From Babylonia areolata (taxonomy: Eukaryota > Mollusca > Gastropoda > Neogastropoda > Buccinidae), in the NCBI RefSeq assembly GCF_041734735.1, contig NC_134878.1:39041213-39105212 (forward strand): DNA of 64,000 nt. The letters run 5' to 3'. Below the pieces are notes generated by a model. The model saw nothing but the letters and a program-made list of their open reading frames with translations. It ran no database searches and was not told the DNA's origin. Shown in pieces: positions 1-10,480 of the stretch; position 1 is the stretch's first letter; every line of letters starts with the position of its first letter. A program made the position numbers and the translations under genes.

Positions 1-281
1 TTTCTTATGTGGCCGCGGCCCGAGTGGTTATTCAAGGGTACGGCACAAAAGACTTAACTAAATATGATTAATTGAAGGATAGACAAGATCCCACGCACAG
101 GCCAGGAACATATAGAGGCCAGTCACAAGTGGGGTTAGTTATAAACTAAAGGAGAAGACTAAGAAGAAGTAATGAGAAGAAGATGATGAGAAAATAAAAA
201 GAGAAGACAGTGCAGCAATACGTAGCGAGGTGTCAGCCGTTGTGGGGGCACACACGACACAACACACTGCTCGACGCAGCA

Positions 282-305
282 AGAGAGAGAGAGAGAGAGA
301 GAGAG
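282..305. repeat. (AG)n microsatellite
   Basis: An uninterrupted AG run of about 24 bases. Confidence 0.95.
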
Positions 306-876
306 CAGGTCAGATGACTGACCAGGTATGAAAATGACCACTCATCCCTCACTGTGCCAATTTATGCAAGTTTAGCGGACCGCAAAGGCCGTCACGTGTG
401 CTTGCGAGCAGATCGTCACTAATCACGGAGAATCCGATGACAATTGTGTTTGTTTAAAGGTGTTCAGTGACAGATTTCTAAATGATTCCTGAACCGATTT
501 ACGTCGGATAAGTTGCAAAAGAAAGAGCTCAACACCTACTTTATAATGAGTATAAAATGAAGTGTTGGTTATTTAAGATGAATTTATAATCTTAATTTAG
601 GTCACCTGAACAGGGTCAGTTTTATAGAGCTCGTTGCTGAAAATTACAAACTGCGTTAAATCAGTTTAATGTTAGGCAAACATAAATGGAATAGATTTAA
701 AGATGGAATTGCGACGATTCTGACAGTATATAATACTTGTAGTTTACTGATCTGACAAGAGGTATTAATTAATTACGGTGGAACAGAAACACAAGTTTGC
801 TCTCAGCCAATGACGTACCGCTATGCGGCACTGGTCGAGCAGGTGGTCTGGCGAGGACAAAATGATGTAAGCGGAG

Positions 877-884
877 TGACGTCA
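877..884. promoter_or_regulatory. CRE-like palindrome TGACGTCA
   Basis: Perfect 8-bp cAMP-response element consensus within AGTGACGTCACAA. Known role of the motif: CREB/ATF binding. There is no promoter or transcript evidence here, so function is inference only. Confidence 0.3.
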
Positions 885-1465
885 CAAGTCTGGGCGCTGG
901 TAAGGAAGGAAAACTGTCGTCTGCTATAGCGTGTGTGTGACAGTTTTGGAGCAAGCATAGCGCGCTTGGTCACACTTAGTTTGTACATTTTGTTCAACAG
1001 CCAAGCAACTCGTATTCCCAGAATTTACCCCAAAATGTTTTGTTTATTTGTCTCTACAAACATATTATTCGTTAAAAAATCACATCGAAAATGGGAGAAA
1101 AACAGTTGTGTGTGAATGATTTTTAATTTCAAATGCACGCTTTTTGGTTTGCTTGAAACACCCATACAACTGCATCTCTCTCTCTCTCTCTCCCGCCCCC
1201 CTACGCCCCTCCCGTTCCCTCTATCTCCAACGAACCGCTGCTTGTTTGTAACTAAAAGTGAATTTGGGTAAAAGTAACATAGTTGTGTTTAGAAACGGAT
1301 CATGTTATTCTGTAAGAGACAAATCAACATATAATCCAATTCAAATGCCCATGGTACTGTTTACAAATATTTAAGTAGGTAAATATATTTTTCTATACGT
1401 TTTACTTTTGCGTTTCACCTTAAGAAAAATAAGATAAAAGCCTTCTAAATATCGCAAAAGAAACA

Positions 1466-1735
1466 AGAGTCAAAGCCTTCAAGACTCACTTCTGCTTTGC
1501 GCTTTACCCAGTAAAGGAATAATGAAGAGAAAAAAAGAGACTTACAAAATCGTTGGAAAGGTCTCTGTATTAAATATGATATATAAGATAAGCTTGGTAG
1601 GGGAAAAAATAGGAAAAAAAAAAAAAAAAAAAAAAAAGAAGAAGAAAAAAAAAGGTGTGCGAGCGGGATCGAACCACACATGTTCAGTTTTGATGCCAGC
1701 AGACTAATCCCCAAGGCTGCGGCACATCTGACGAC
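1466..1735 (-). mobile_element. tRNA-derived SINE, family with GTGAGYCTTGAAGGC tail, minus strand
   Basis: On the minus strand the region near 1710-1660 reads as a tRNA-like head with a B box GGTTCGATCCC and an A-box-like stretch about 45 bases before it. A long A-rich run (1613-1653) follows the head. The 3' end, near 1466-1495, matches the tail of the SINE at 47955-48165 and of the longer repeat at 3162-3773. Copies differ, so boundaries are approximate. Confidence 0.6.
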
Positions 1736-1739
1736 AAAT

Positions 1740-3160
1740 GACGTTTTCTTCTCCGTGCTATAAATAGATGCGATTGTAGTGGTGGTAATAACACCGTTTA
1801 AATCATGTTTTTTGTGTGTTTTATTATATCTCGATTATACTTTTATTTCGGCGGTAAAGGAGACGTTGCCATCTCCTTCAAGCACATCGCAGCACATTAG
1901 TGCAGGAAATCAACGACACAAAAACACAAACAAAAGATTTTAAAAAAATTTTAAAAAAGCAAAAGAAATTAAAATGATTGAAATAAACGCGGACAATAGT
2001 CCACTTTAACATATCAAAATAGGGATTTGATACATGCAGCTAGCGCAGCGCGAGGTACTTATTTTAGCATTACGATGACGTCATCGGCAGTTACGTTTTA
2101 CTCGGTATTGTAAAAATATCCTCGATCTCTGTGGTCATGTAGCACATTGTTGGAAACTAGAAACCGTCTGCGGCTACTTTTTGTAAAGCTTATTAGTAGT
2201 CAAATGTTAAAGAAATAGTGCAAAAACATTCATGCATTTGGCTTGCTCTTCTGCCATATAACTCTGTTGTTTGACACAAATCCATTAAACTGGTAGACTA
2301 TTCCATTATCGTAGATGAGACAGATGATGCACTTCAGGAAGGTCAACATGAATGCCATCGGGGGATATGAAGGACAAAAGAGTGACCAAGCTTTCGGAAA
2401 TTGTGATAATTTACCCCAAGGCCACCCACTCTCCAGGCCCAAACAGCTGTGACGTATGATCACAGCCATTGACGACATGGAGAAAAGGGCGAAAATATAA
2501 AATAAGTCATATTTCGTCTTTCAAAAAGATAAACCTAACGCAGCTATGACACAAATTGACAAAAACCAGGGCTCGAAGCCAATCAGTCTCACTGAGACAA
2601 AACGTGTTCTATAAATAAAACATGCCATCGCGGAAACGATAGATCTACTCCCTTTATTTCTCCCTCTCAGGTGAAAGTGAAGTTTTGTCTGAAATACTTC
2701 ATTACGTGGGTCTGTTTGGATCAGTCAGCAATATGTCGCGGACCACGTTCTGACACTTGCCCTTACATCTTCTCCCTCAACTCTGTGAAGTGTCAGTGGG
2801 GCGCTTCACAGAAGAACTGTTCACCAGATTCCATCAGGTCTGTCGCTTTGTCTCCAAGCAGTCTCTGCAAATGGTTTTCCTGTCTATTCTGTAATGTTGT
2901 CGTTCTCAGTGTCGTTTTTTTCTGTCGTCTCTCTCCCTGGAAAGCTCCTTGGTAGCAGACATCAAGGACAGATCCACGGCCTGACATTTCCCTGTGAATT
3001 GTGTATGGACAGAAAACATAACCCTGATGGTCTGGTGTTCATCAACCATCCTCTTCTGGAGATGGATCCTGATTTATTGGACAAATCATCAATTGCAATT
3101 CTGTGGAATTATTAAAATTTTGTCTGCTGACCTATCATTGCACTATCGGTGGTTACTTTT
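1740..3160. other. non-coding stretch, nothing recognised
   Basis: Mostly AT-rich unique DNA. It contains a second perfect CRE palindrome at 2076-2083. Two short + strand open frames near 2671-3115 have no recognised family and are not annotated as genes. Confidence 0.5.
2076..2083. promoter_or_regulatory. CRE-like palindrome TGACGTCA
   Basis: Perfect CRE core inside the longer palindrome GATGACGTCATC. It is the second such site in 1.2 kb; function is unproven. Confidence 0.3.
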
Positions 3161-3161
3161 T

Positions 3162-3773
3162 GACACACTTGTGTAAACAAAGTGAGTCTATGTTTTAACC
3201 CGGTGTTCGGTTGTCTGTGTGTGTGTGTGTGTCCGTGTGTCTGTGTGTGTGTGTGTCCGTGGTAAACTTTAACATTGACATTTTCTCTGCAAACGCTTTA
3301 TCAGTTGGCACCAAATTAGGCATAAAAATAGGAAAAATTCAGTTCTTTCCAGTCATCTTGTTTAAAACAATATTGCACCTCTGGGATGGGCACCAAAAAA
3401 AAATAAATGAAGCCTAATTATATGCAAACTGCATTTACTGTTATATTCATATTTTTTGTATTCTCTAAACTTGGCACTTTGATCTGATATTCTGACCCAA
3501 CAACAAGAGCAGTCATTATTATCATTTTTTGTTCAAACAGGAACTTCTTTTGCAAAGCATGGAAGTTTCATTTATTTTGCAAACGTTTTGGTGCAGATAG
3601 TAAAGAAGGGAAATTACTCTGTAATTAATGCTAGGGGACTTAATTTGCTTTAAACTGATCTTTCTCATCTTAAACAATACATTTTGAAATTATACTCAAT
3701 ACATAAAAAGCTTGGATTTTTTTTATTTTTAAAGTGTATCACAAGTGAGTCTTGAAGGCCTTGCCTTTCTTGT
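3162..3773 (+). mobile_element. TIR-bearing non-autonomous repeat carrying a TG microsatellite (copy A, fullest)
   Basis: Starts with GACACACTTGTG and has CACAAGTGAGTC at 3740-3751, close to the reverse complement of the start. A shared tail, TTGAAGGCCTTGCC, continues to about 3773. A TG array lies at 3213-3262, directly before a conserved block that starts GTAAACTTTAACATTG. Other copies lie at about 5371-5549, 16190-16433, 49030-49624 and 62880-63360, with the microsatellite at the same internal position. No coding capacity is visible. It could be a MITE, a Helitron-like non-autonomous element, or the 3' end of a longer element. Confidence 0.7.
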
Positions 3774-4147
3774 ATTGTATTGTATTTGTATTTCTCTTGT
3801 CACAACAAATTTATCTGTGTGACATTCGAGCATCGCTACACTGAAAGAGTGTCACCCATTTTAAAAAAAAATTCTGCCTGCACTTGTTTGTTTTCCTATA
3901 TCGAAGTGGATTTTTCTGCATAATTTTGCTGGGGAGAATCCCTATGTTGCCGTGGATTCTTTTACGTGCGCTAAGTGCATACTGCACACGGGATCTCGGT
4001 TTATCGTCACCCGAATGACTTGCGGCCAGACCACCACTCAGGGTCTAGTGGAGGGGGAGAAAATACTGGCAGCTGTGGCATTTGAAGTAGTGCGCTCAGA
4101 TTATCTGGCTTTCTAGGCGGACGCGTTACCACTAGGCCTACACTCCA
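3774..4147 (-). mobile_element. tRNA-derived SINE (~400-bp family), minus strand, near full length
   Basis: Read on the minus strand: a tRNA-like head at 4147-4080 (A-box-like TAGTGGTAACGCG, decayed B box), a central block holding the TTAGCGCACGTAAAAGAA motif, and a 3' end with GAGAAAT and an AAATACAAATACAAT-type tail next to 3774. The same layout recurs on the + strand at 59967-60374. It abuts the end of the repeat at 3162-3773. Confidence 0.8.
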
Positions 4148-4990
4148 CTATCAACTGTTTCAGTTTACGAGGGCAAGTAGATCTTTTTTAAATCGATTTG
4201 TGTCCTAAGAATTAAGACTTATTTGAGATTTTTTTTTTACCCGGCACTAAATACAAACACACACAAAGGGTAATAGTAGGCTGTGGACAGCAATGCTAGT
4301 GTGTATCTATCGGTGTACTGCGAGAATGTATAATGTACTTGCAAAATGTTTTGTTCATGCTTGCGGTGGCAGTGTACTTGTGTCATATGAGGGAACATGT
4401 GTTTGTGAAATGGGGTGGGGCGGGGTGGTTTCGTGCACGAGCACGTGTGAATATATAATTATGTGTGTGTGTGTGTGTGTGAAATGCAGCTCTGTGTTTC
4501 ATTTTCATGCTATTCTTGCATGTGTATGTATATATTTTTCCCCTTTTCAGATCTACTTTCTTCCTTTTTTTTTTTAGATGACTTGGTGTAAGAAAAAGCA
4601 ACAACGAAAAACAGTTGTAACTCAGTTTACCATATTATTGAAATATATCTTTTCACCTCCCACCCCCCAATCACACACACACTGACACCCCCCCTCTCGC
4701 CCTCCCCCCCACACACAAAGAAAAAATTATACATTGACACTGACAGATTTATTGATATTGAGGTGAACGAACATTTCAAGCTGTATTTCATGATGAATAT
4801 ACAAAGACATGTTCGATTTATCAATTTAAAGGGGACGGAGATATAAAAAGATATAAAAAGAAAGAAAAAGACTAGTGGAAGAAATAAAAGAGCATAGGCC
4901 TATACTGAAAGCAATAAAGGACAAAAAAAAGTGTAAAACAAAAACAGTTTTAGAAAATTAGGGCAACGATAGGGGAGGATTACCATGTGT
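4148..4990. other. non-coding stretch, nothing recognised
   Basis: Contains a short GT run near 4462-4482 and a C/A-rich low-complexity tract near 4659-4719. No conserved protein or RNA feature was recognised. Confidence 0.5.
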
Positions 4991-4994
4991 TCTG

Positions 4995-5118
4995 TAATGA
5001 AATTATGAACCTGAACACACACAAAAAGGTGCGAAAGGAGATTTGAACCCGTATACCTAAGTCGAAAGCAAAACGACTTTCCCCAGGGCCAAAGTGCATT
5101 CCACATTAGACGTTCAAA
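4995..5118 (-). mobile_element. tRNA-like SINE head, minus strand
   Basis: The minus strand gives a tRNA-like sequence ending with B box GGTTCAAATCTCC. Its 5' side includes TGAACGTC, a motif also found at the 5' end of the SINE at 47955-48175, so it probably belongs to that family. No functional tRNA fold is claimed. Confidence 0.5.
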
Positions 5119-5370
5119 ACAGTGTAGTTATTATCACTGTTAGTGTTCTGTCCAGAATTTGTGTTCCTTTCCTTTTAATTGTGAATAAGAAACTCGAGGT
5201 CATGTCGTCTTCGAAAACAAACTACCTCTGAGTCGACCAAATCCAGTGGAAAGTGTTTTTCTTTTTAGATTTTTCGGATTTCGGAACACAACGAAATAAA
5301 TCGTTAATGATTCGGAAATACGGCTTAATTTGGAAGACTTACAACCTGTTCTTAGTATGACTGTGAAGAT

Positions 5371-5453
5371 TTTTTTCATACTATTTTTAAGCCAGTTTTG
5401 GTATTGGCAGACAAAGCATTTCCAGAGAAAATAGCAATGTTAAAGTTTACCAC

Positions 5454-5487
<34 letters not shown>

Positions 5488-5549
5488 CACACACACATAC
5501 ACACAGACAACCGAACACCGGGTTAAAACATAGACTACACAAGTGAGTC
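5371..5549 (-). mobile_element. TIR-bearing microsatellite repeat, 5' part (copy B), minus strand
   Basis: Reverse-strand match to the first ~180 bases of the repeat at 3162. It ends with CACAAGTGAGTC at 5538-5549 and carries a CA array at about 5455-5508 in the equivalent position. Confidence 0.7.
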
Positions 5550-5764
5550 AAAAAGCATTGTCATTTCTGGTGTTATGAAGAAAACGTCATCAGTATAAAA
5601 TGGAAATGAAACTCTGAAATTTTTCCTGAAAAAATTGAATTGCACATCCAGCCTATTATATAGTACAGAACAGAATTATAGGGTCTTGACGCTGCTGCTG
5701 TATACTGAAAAACGATCATTTATATTCTTTGAAAACATTTTTAGGAGTCTCTCTACAAACACCT

Positions 5765-6543
5765 ATATGGTTTCGTCTATGGTGGGATCTAACAAATAGA
5801 CTTACTACAAGAGCAAGTGCTTACGGCATGGAGGTCAGCACAGAGAAATCAAAGGTCATGGTCAACAGCACAACTAACATCAGTGCCAACATAACCATGA
5901 ATGGTGAGCCCTTGGAAGAAGTGACTAGCTTCAAGTACCTTGGAGCAACCCTGTCCAAAGACGGCACCTGCACAGCAGAAATCCGAAATAGGATTAATTC
6001 TGCAACGGCAGCGATGGCCAGACTGAACAGGATATGGAAGAGCAACATCAGATTCCACACAAAATTCCTGCTCTACAAGTCACTAGTGGTCTCCATCCTC
6101 TTATATGGATGTGAGACATGGACACTGATGGCAGAAACAGAAAGAAGAATCCAAGCATTCGAAACCAAGTGTTTGAGGAGACTACTACACATCTCCTACA
6201 AGGAGCATAAGACCAGTGACTATGTGCGGAACCTGGTCAGCAGCCTTGTTGGGCCCCAAGAACCACTGCTGGCGACTGTCAAACGACGGAAGATGGCATG
6301 GTTTGGTCACGTCATACGACATAACACCCTCTCCAAAACCATCCTGCAAGGGACTGTAGAGGGAGGGCGCAGACGGGGGCGGCAGAGAAAGAGCTGGTCC
6401 GACAACGTCAAGGAATGGACCAAGATGACGATGCCAGATCTCCTCACGACAGCTGCCAACAGAACGGCGTGGCGAGCTATGACATCTTCCTCATGTCCCC
6501 CCAACGACCCCAGCGGTCGAGGGAATGAGTGAGTGAGTAGTGA
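5765..6543 (+). mobile_element. RTE-type LINE, 5'-truncated 3' end of the RT protein
   Basis: An open frame of 267 codons (5729-6532) encodes the region after the RT catalytic core: KYLGATLSKDGTC near 5935, the thumb-like YGCETWTL near 6105, RIQAFETKCLRRLL near 6150, the HKTSDYVR segment, and a basic end GGRRRGRQRK near 6365-6390. This layout is known from RTE-clade non-LTR retrotransposons (BovB, RTE-X). The catalytic FADD/YADD core is absent because the copy is 5'-truncated. A GAGT-rich tail (GAGTGAGTGAGTAG) closes the element. It is probably the same family as the endonuclease fragment at 8214-8745. No frame breaks are seen within the preserved part, which suggests moderate age. Confidence 0.8.
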
Positions 6544-6544
6544 A

Positions 6545-7139
6545 TGGTGAGACAGATACCCAATATAGTTGCTCTCTGCTGTTAAATGCAGTAGTATTGG
6601 CTCGAGTTAATACAAATGGATGAACACATATTACCTTATAAATCAAAAAAATGTTGTCAGAGTTAGATAAAAAGGATAGAAAAAAAGGTTTCAAATGTGT
6701 GGGGATGGGGGTGGGGGGAATGCTTTTGAATATGGTTTTGGTTTTATCTTGAAAAAAACAACAACAATAACAAACACACACACACAAAAACCAAACAAAC
6801 TCAAATGCAGGAAACATTTCAGTCAGAGGTCCAGGAAATCCACGAAAACAGTTACAAAGTACACGCAATAGTAATCCAAAACTCAACTCAGTACATCGAG
6901 TAGTTTGTGAGTAATTGCCAAAATGAACATGATAGACATTTGAAATAAAAATGGACTGAAAGCATGTCTGTGTACCCCCACGTGTATGTTTCCCATAGGT
7001 GCATTTTCCCACATAACTGTTTTCGTAGAACTATGTCCCCCAGGTGAATGTGCCCCATGGTCGTATATCCCACCCCACCCACATCTATGTTCCATCAGGT
7101 CTATCCCAGTTATTCCCCCAAATCTATGTGTTTTTTTCC
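6545..7139. other. non-coding stretch, nothing recognised
   Basis: AT-rich sequence with a CA/AAC low-complexity patch near 6755-6800. A set of CCC-CAxGTGxATGT-like phrases at 6970-7110 looks mildly repetitive, but no family was recognised. Confidence 0.4.
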
Positions 7140-7870
7140 ATAATACATACGCTTTTGGGTAGTTGTCAGTGATCAGCAGTGGTCAGCAGTAGTCAGTGGT
7201 CAAAACTGGTCAAAAAGTACTTATATTGTATACGATAGTTCCCATAATCCAGAAAGATGTTAACATCTCAAAAGCTGCGCACTTTTTGTTGGTGGTAAGT
7301 ATTTGTCTGTAGATATTCGTACCAAATCAAGACGACTTTATATTGCATGACGTGACAATTTCTGATTTTTTTTCTTTAATCGTATTCAGTTGTAGTCCGC
7401 AGTGGTCAGCAATGATCAGAAGTCAGTTGTGTTTATTCAAATCCTCTCAAGAAGTCTAAGGCTGCGTAAACGTCACTAAAATTTAATCTGAACAGTTTTT
7501 GGATAGACGTCTGTAATGGTCAGCATTTGTCGGTTAACGATAAAATGATATGCATGGGCGCGAAAGTAATGTACAAACAAACAACGAAATCAAAACACCT
7601 GCGTTGCGGTCAGTGGAGGCAAGCAAATGTAAGTAATGGTCAGCAGTAATGAGTAATAGCTAATAGTCAAATCATGTCAAGAAGTCCAAATACTGCAAAA
7701 CCGTCACAAAGTAATGCAACTTGAACACTATTAGCAGTTAACAGTTAGTGAAGAGTTAGATAGTGGTTAGCACTGGTCAGTAATAGGAAGGCCCTGTCAA
7801 ATAATGGGCAGAATTGACAATACAACGCAATCAAAGCACTTATCAGTTGTGGTATTGTGATCAGCAGAGG
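7140..7870 (+). repeat. degenerate satellite-like repeat, TGGTCAGCAGT units (left arm)
   Basis: Phrases such as TGGTCAGCAGT followed by GTCAAAxxxTCAAGAAGTC recur at spacings of roughly 230 bases (near 7199, 7427, 7665 and 7790), with strong divergence between units. The same phrases occur reverse-complemented at 8830-9015. Confidence 0.6.
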
Positions 7871-8110
7871 CCATAGACTGGTGGGGACACAAACCTGGGG
7901 GAAATTAGGGATGGACCCTGTCAAATTGTACCCCAGAGCGCGACTCCAGGAAGTTTTATCAAGAAAAAAGACGATAATTCATATTCTTCAAAATATCTGA
8001 AAGTCATTTTCTTTCCTTGAGAGAGTGTAATACAATGATCAAAATAAAATTAATTCGCGTGTACTCTAAATCTCCTTCTGCACTCTTTTCATCCTCTTCT
8101 CACCATTTTC

Positions 8111-8128
8111 AACACACACACACGCGCG

Positions 8129-8194
<66 letters not shown>
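8111..8194. repeat. (CA)n microsatellite
   Basis: Nearly pure CA array of about 84 bases. It directly abuts the downstream end of the LINE endonuclease fragment at 8214-8745. Confidence 0.95.
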
Positions 8195-8196
<2 letters not shown>

Positions 8197-8213
8197 ACGC
8201 GCATGCACACGCA

Positions 8214-8745
8214 AAAGTCAGCGAATCTCTCCCCATTGTCATTCATCTCTCCTCCCAGCCCATGCTGTCCCATGACCTCCTCATGACCCTTGTTGTCGCT
8301 GCCTACCTTGCAGTTGAATTTACCCATGAGACTGCTGATGTTGCGTCTTGCACGATTGTCAGCAGTCTGCTGTATAAGTCCTCCTTGTCCTCTTCATGAC
8401 AGTCATTCGTTGAGGCATAGCACTGGATGACATCCTTATTAATCCTTTTCTTGGTATTGAAGGAGGCTGTGACGGTCCGTGGGCTATGTGCGTCCCACCC
8501 AATGAGTGCTCCCTGAGCTGTCCTTGATACACATCAAGGCGACTCTCGGTTTGTGGTGCATCTTCTTCGTGCCCTAAGAATAGCAGCAATTCTCTTATAG
8601 TGAGCCTTCTTTGGCCGGAACCCGACTTTTTAGTCCATCTTGACTCGCTGATTCCAAGGATGATGCGGATATATTTCGTAGTCTTTCCAGTTTCGAATAC
8701 AGTGCACACGTTCCATTCTCCAATGGTGATGGTAGTCCAAGTGGA
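8214..8745 (-). mobile_element. RTE-type LINE endonuclease fragment, minus strand
   Basis: On the minus strand two overlapping frames read as an APE-type endonuclease. They run from the start (ITIGEWNVCTV, cf. the usual GTWNVRT), through GISESRW and RRLTIRELLLF, to the catalytic-loop segment MGKFNCKVGSDNKG (cf. MGDFNAKVGSDN), VMGQHGLG and NDNGERFADF. The fragment is frameshifted near 8440-8330 and several active-site residues are substituted, so it is dead. It stops at the CA microsatellite. The family is probably that of the 3' fragment at 5765-6543. Confidence 0.75.
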
Positions 8746-8829
8746 ATGAGGGCCGTTAGCATGGCGGCTTGAGATTTGAATCCGGATTCGTGACCGGCAT
8801 AGACGGAATTTTGTTTTGTCACGTTTGTG

Positions 8830-9015
8830 CACTATCACGACCTCTTGGCAAGTTTTTGACCGCTAATTGACTGCTGCTGACCACTGTCTAATTATTCAGA
8901 TTGTATTATTTTGGACAGTCATTCAGTATTAGAATTACTGATAGAATTTAACCTAACTGGCCACTACTGAATACTGCTGACCATTACTGACCACTGCTGA
9001 CCACAATGGACCACC
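8830..9015 (-). repeat. degenerate satellite-like repeat, inverted right arm
   Basis: ACTGCTGACCA-type phrases, the reverse complement of the units at 7140-7870, including the GGTCAAAAACTTGCCAAGA block when read on the minus strand. Confidence 0.55.
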
Positions 9016-9153
9016 ATCCAAAGTTTACAGAACGGGAAATTTTGTCATGCTATTATTCTTCTTGCCCTGATCTGATTATTCAGAAGGATGCAGATTGCAT
9101 TACGTAGACATCTGTTTTTCATTATGTGTAGTTTCTTATGCAATACTTGTACT

Positions 9154-9156
<3 letters not shown>

Positions 9157-9187
<31 letters not shown>

Positions 9188-9330
9188 ACAAACAATAATG
9201 ATGATAATGATGATGGTAATAATAATGATAAAACAACAATAATAACACCACCAACAACAACAATAATAGTAATGACAATAATGATAACAATGATAATGAT
9301 GATAATAATAATAATAATAATAATAATAGA
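9157..9330. repeat. compound GAT/AAT microsatellite
   Basis: A GAT run at 9157-9187, mixed GATAAT/AACAAC trinucleotides, then an AAT run at 9302-9329. Open frames across it are low-complexity artefacts. Confidence 0.9.
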
Positions 9331-9454
9331 TTCATTCATACAATGCCTAATCGAATAATGTTGCACTAAGCGCTTTACAAAACAAAATCTCCTATGCAAA
9401 TTTCAAAACATACAGTTTGGTCGACTAAGTGACCAAACTGTGTATGTCATACAT

Positions 9455-9632
9455 ATCGTATTGTATTACTCTTCAATGTCACAATAGATTTCTCTGTGTG
9501 AAATTTGGACTGCTCTCCTCAGGGAGCGCCACCCATTTTTTGTGTGTATTTTATCCTGCCTGCAATATTTATTTATTTTCCGATCAAAGTGGATTTTTCA
9601 ACAGAATTTGTCAGGGACAACACTTATGCCTA
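9455..9632 (-). mobile_element. SINE (~400-bp family) 3' fragment, minus strand
   Basis: Matches the 3' half of the SINE at 3774-4147: GTCACAATAGATTTCTCTGT, the GGGAGCGCCACCC block, and the AAGTGGATTTTTCAACAGAA block. The tRNA head is missing, so this copy is 5'-truncated. Confidence 0.75.
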
Positions 9633-10480
9633 CACACATTTATTAAGCTAATAGTGCTAATAATGATAATAATAATAATAACTTGATCCATACATTACCC
9701 CTCCGTGCAAAACGTGCCCATCTGTTCTGCACAACCTAAAACTCGACGTGCAAAGCATTTATTCACCAAAACGACAACTTCCATACGTATAACCCCGCAC
9801 TAACATCAAACCAAACACCATCAGTAATCTATGTACGGATGCGTACAAAAACACCACACACAACAAAAACACCCCAGTCACATACCAAACATCACAACAC
9901 CAAAATGATGCAATATCACAATCACAAACCCAAGGTGGACAAGGAGGAGCGATGGCAAAGCATTGCTGTGGGATTCACACAAAATATAAACACGTGGAGG
10001 CGTAAATAACAAAAGAATTGAAATTTTATTTGTCGATAGAATAAACAAACAGCACGAGTCAATAACAAAACTGGACTAAAACCAGAGATAATATGTAAGA
10101 GCGCGGATGGACCAAATGAAATATTTGAAATATTGCAAAGAGAGGAAAAGAAAATAACACATTCAGAAAACATCCTATCGCGACCAGAGCCCGGCCGTCA
10201 CAACCTAAAACGTTCACGTGCGCATATTCTCACCATCTTAAAACTCACGATCTCCAACTACACGTGTATTTCAAACGCTACACCTATCAGAAGCATCACA
10301 CACAATACGCACAAGGCAAACATATCCAGTTACTCCTGTGACATACTGACTGCCGCTTTAATCTAATCATTATAACACATGGAAAATGTTCTGGTATAAT
10401 CACATCATGAACTGATAAGAAAACAAATATATATTGAAAGAAAAGTGAATCGAGTGCATTCAAAAGTCACGACATAACAC
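9633..10480. other. non-coding stretch with strong A/C strand bias
   Basis: From about 9690 to 9930 the + strand is unusually rich in A and C with little G or T. No gene or repeat family was recognised. Confidence 0.4.

Larger units (their letters stand above)
1..1465. other. non-coding stretch, probably intronic
   Basis: No gene is recognised here. It holds an AG microsatellite (282-305), a perfect CRE palindrome (877-884), a CT/C-rich tract near 1174-1225 and otherwise AT-rich unique sequence. Short open frames on both strands lack any recognisable motif. Confidence 0.5.

Noticed and set aside
2671-3115. Overlapping + strand open frames after a CTCTCAG acceptor-like site
   Set aside because: Cysteine-containing reading but no recognised family, no matching donor, and the frames overlap each other.
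4293-4604. Open frames across GT/CA runs on both strands
   Set aside because: Low-complexity translations of a microsatellite region; no conserved motif.
8017-8286. Open frame with long His-Thr repeat
   Set aside because: Translation of the CA array joined to the antisense of the LINE fragment.
9045-9399. Poly-Leu, poly-Asp and poly-Ile frames
   Set aside because: Artefacts of GAT/AAT trinucleotide repeats.
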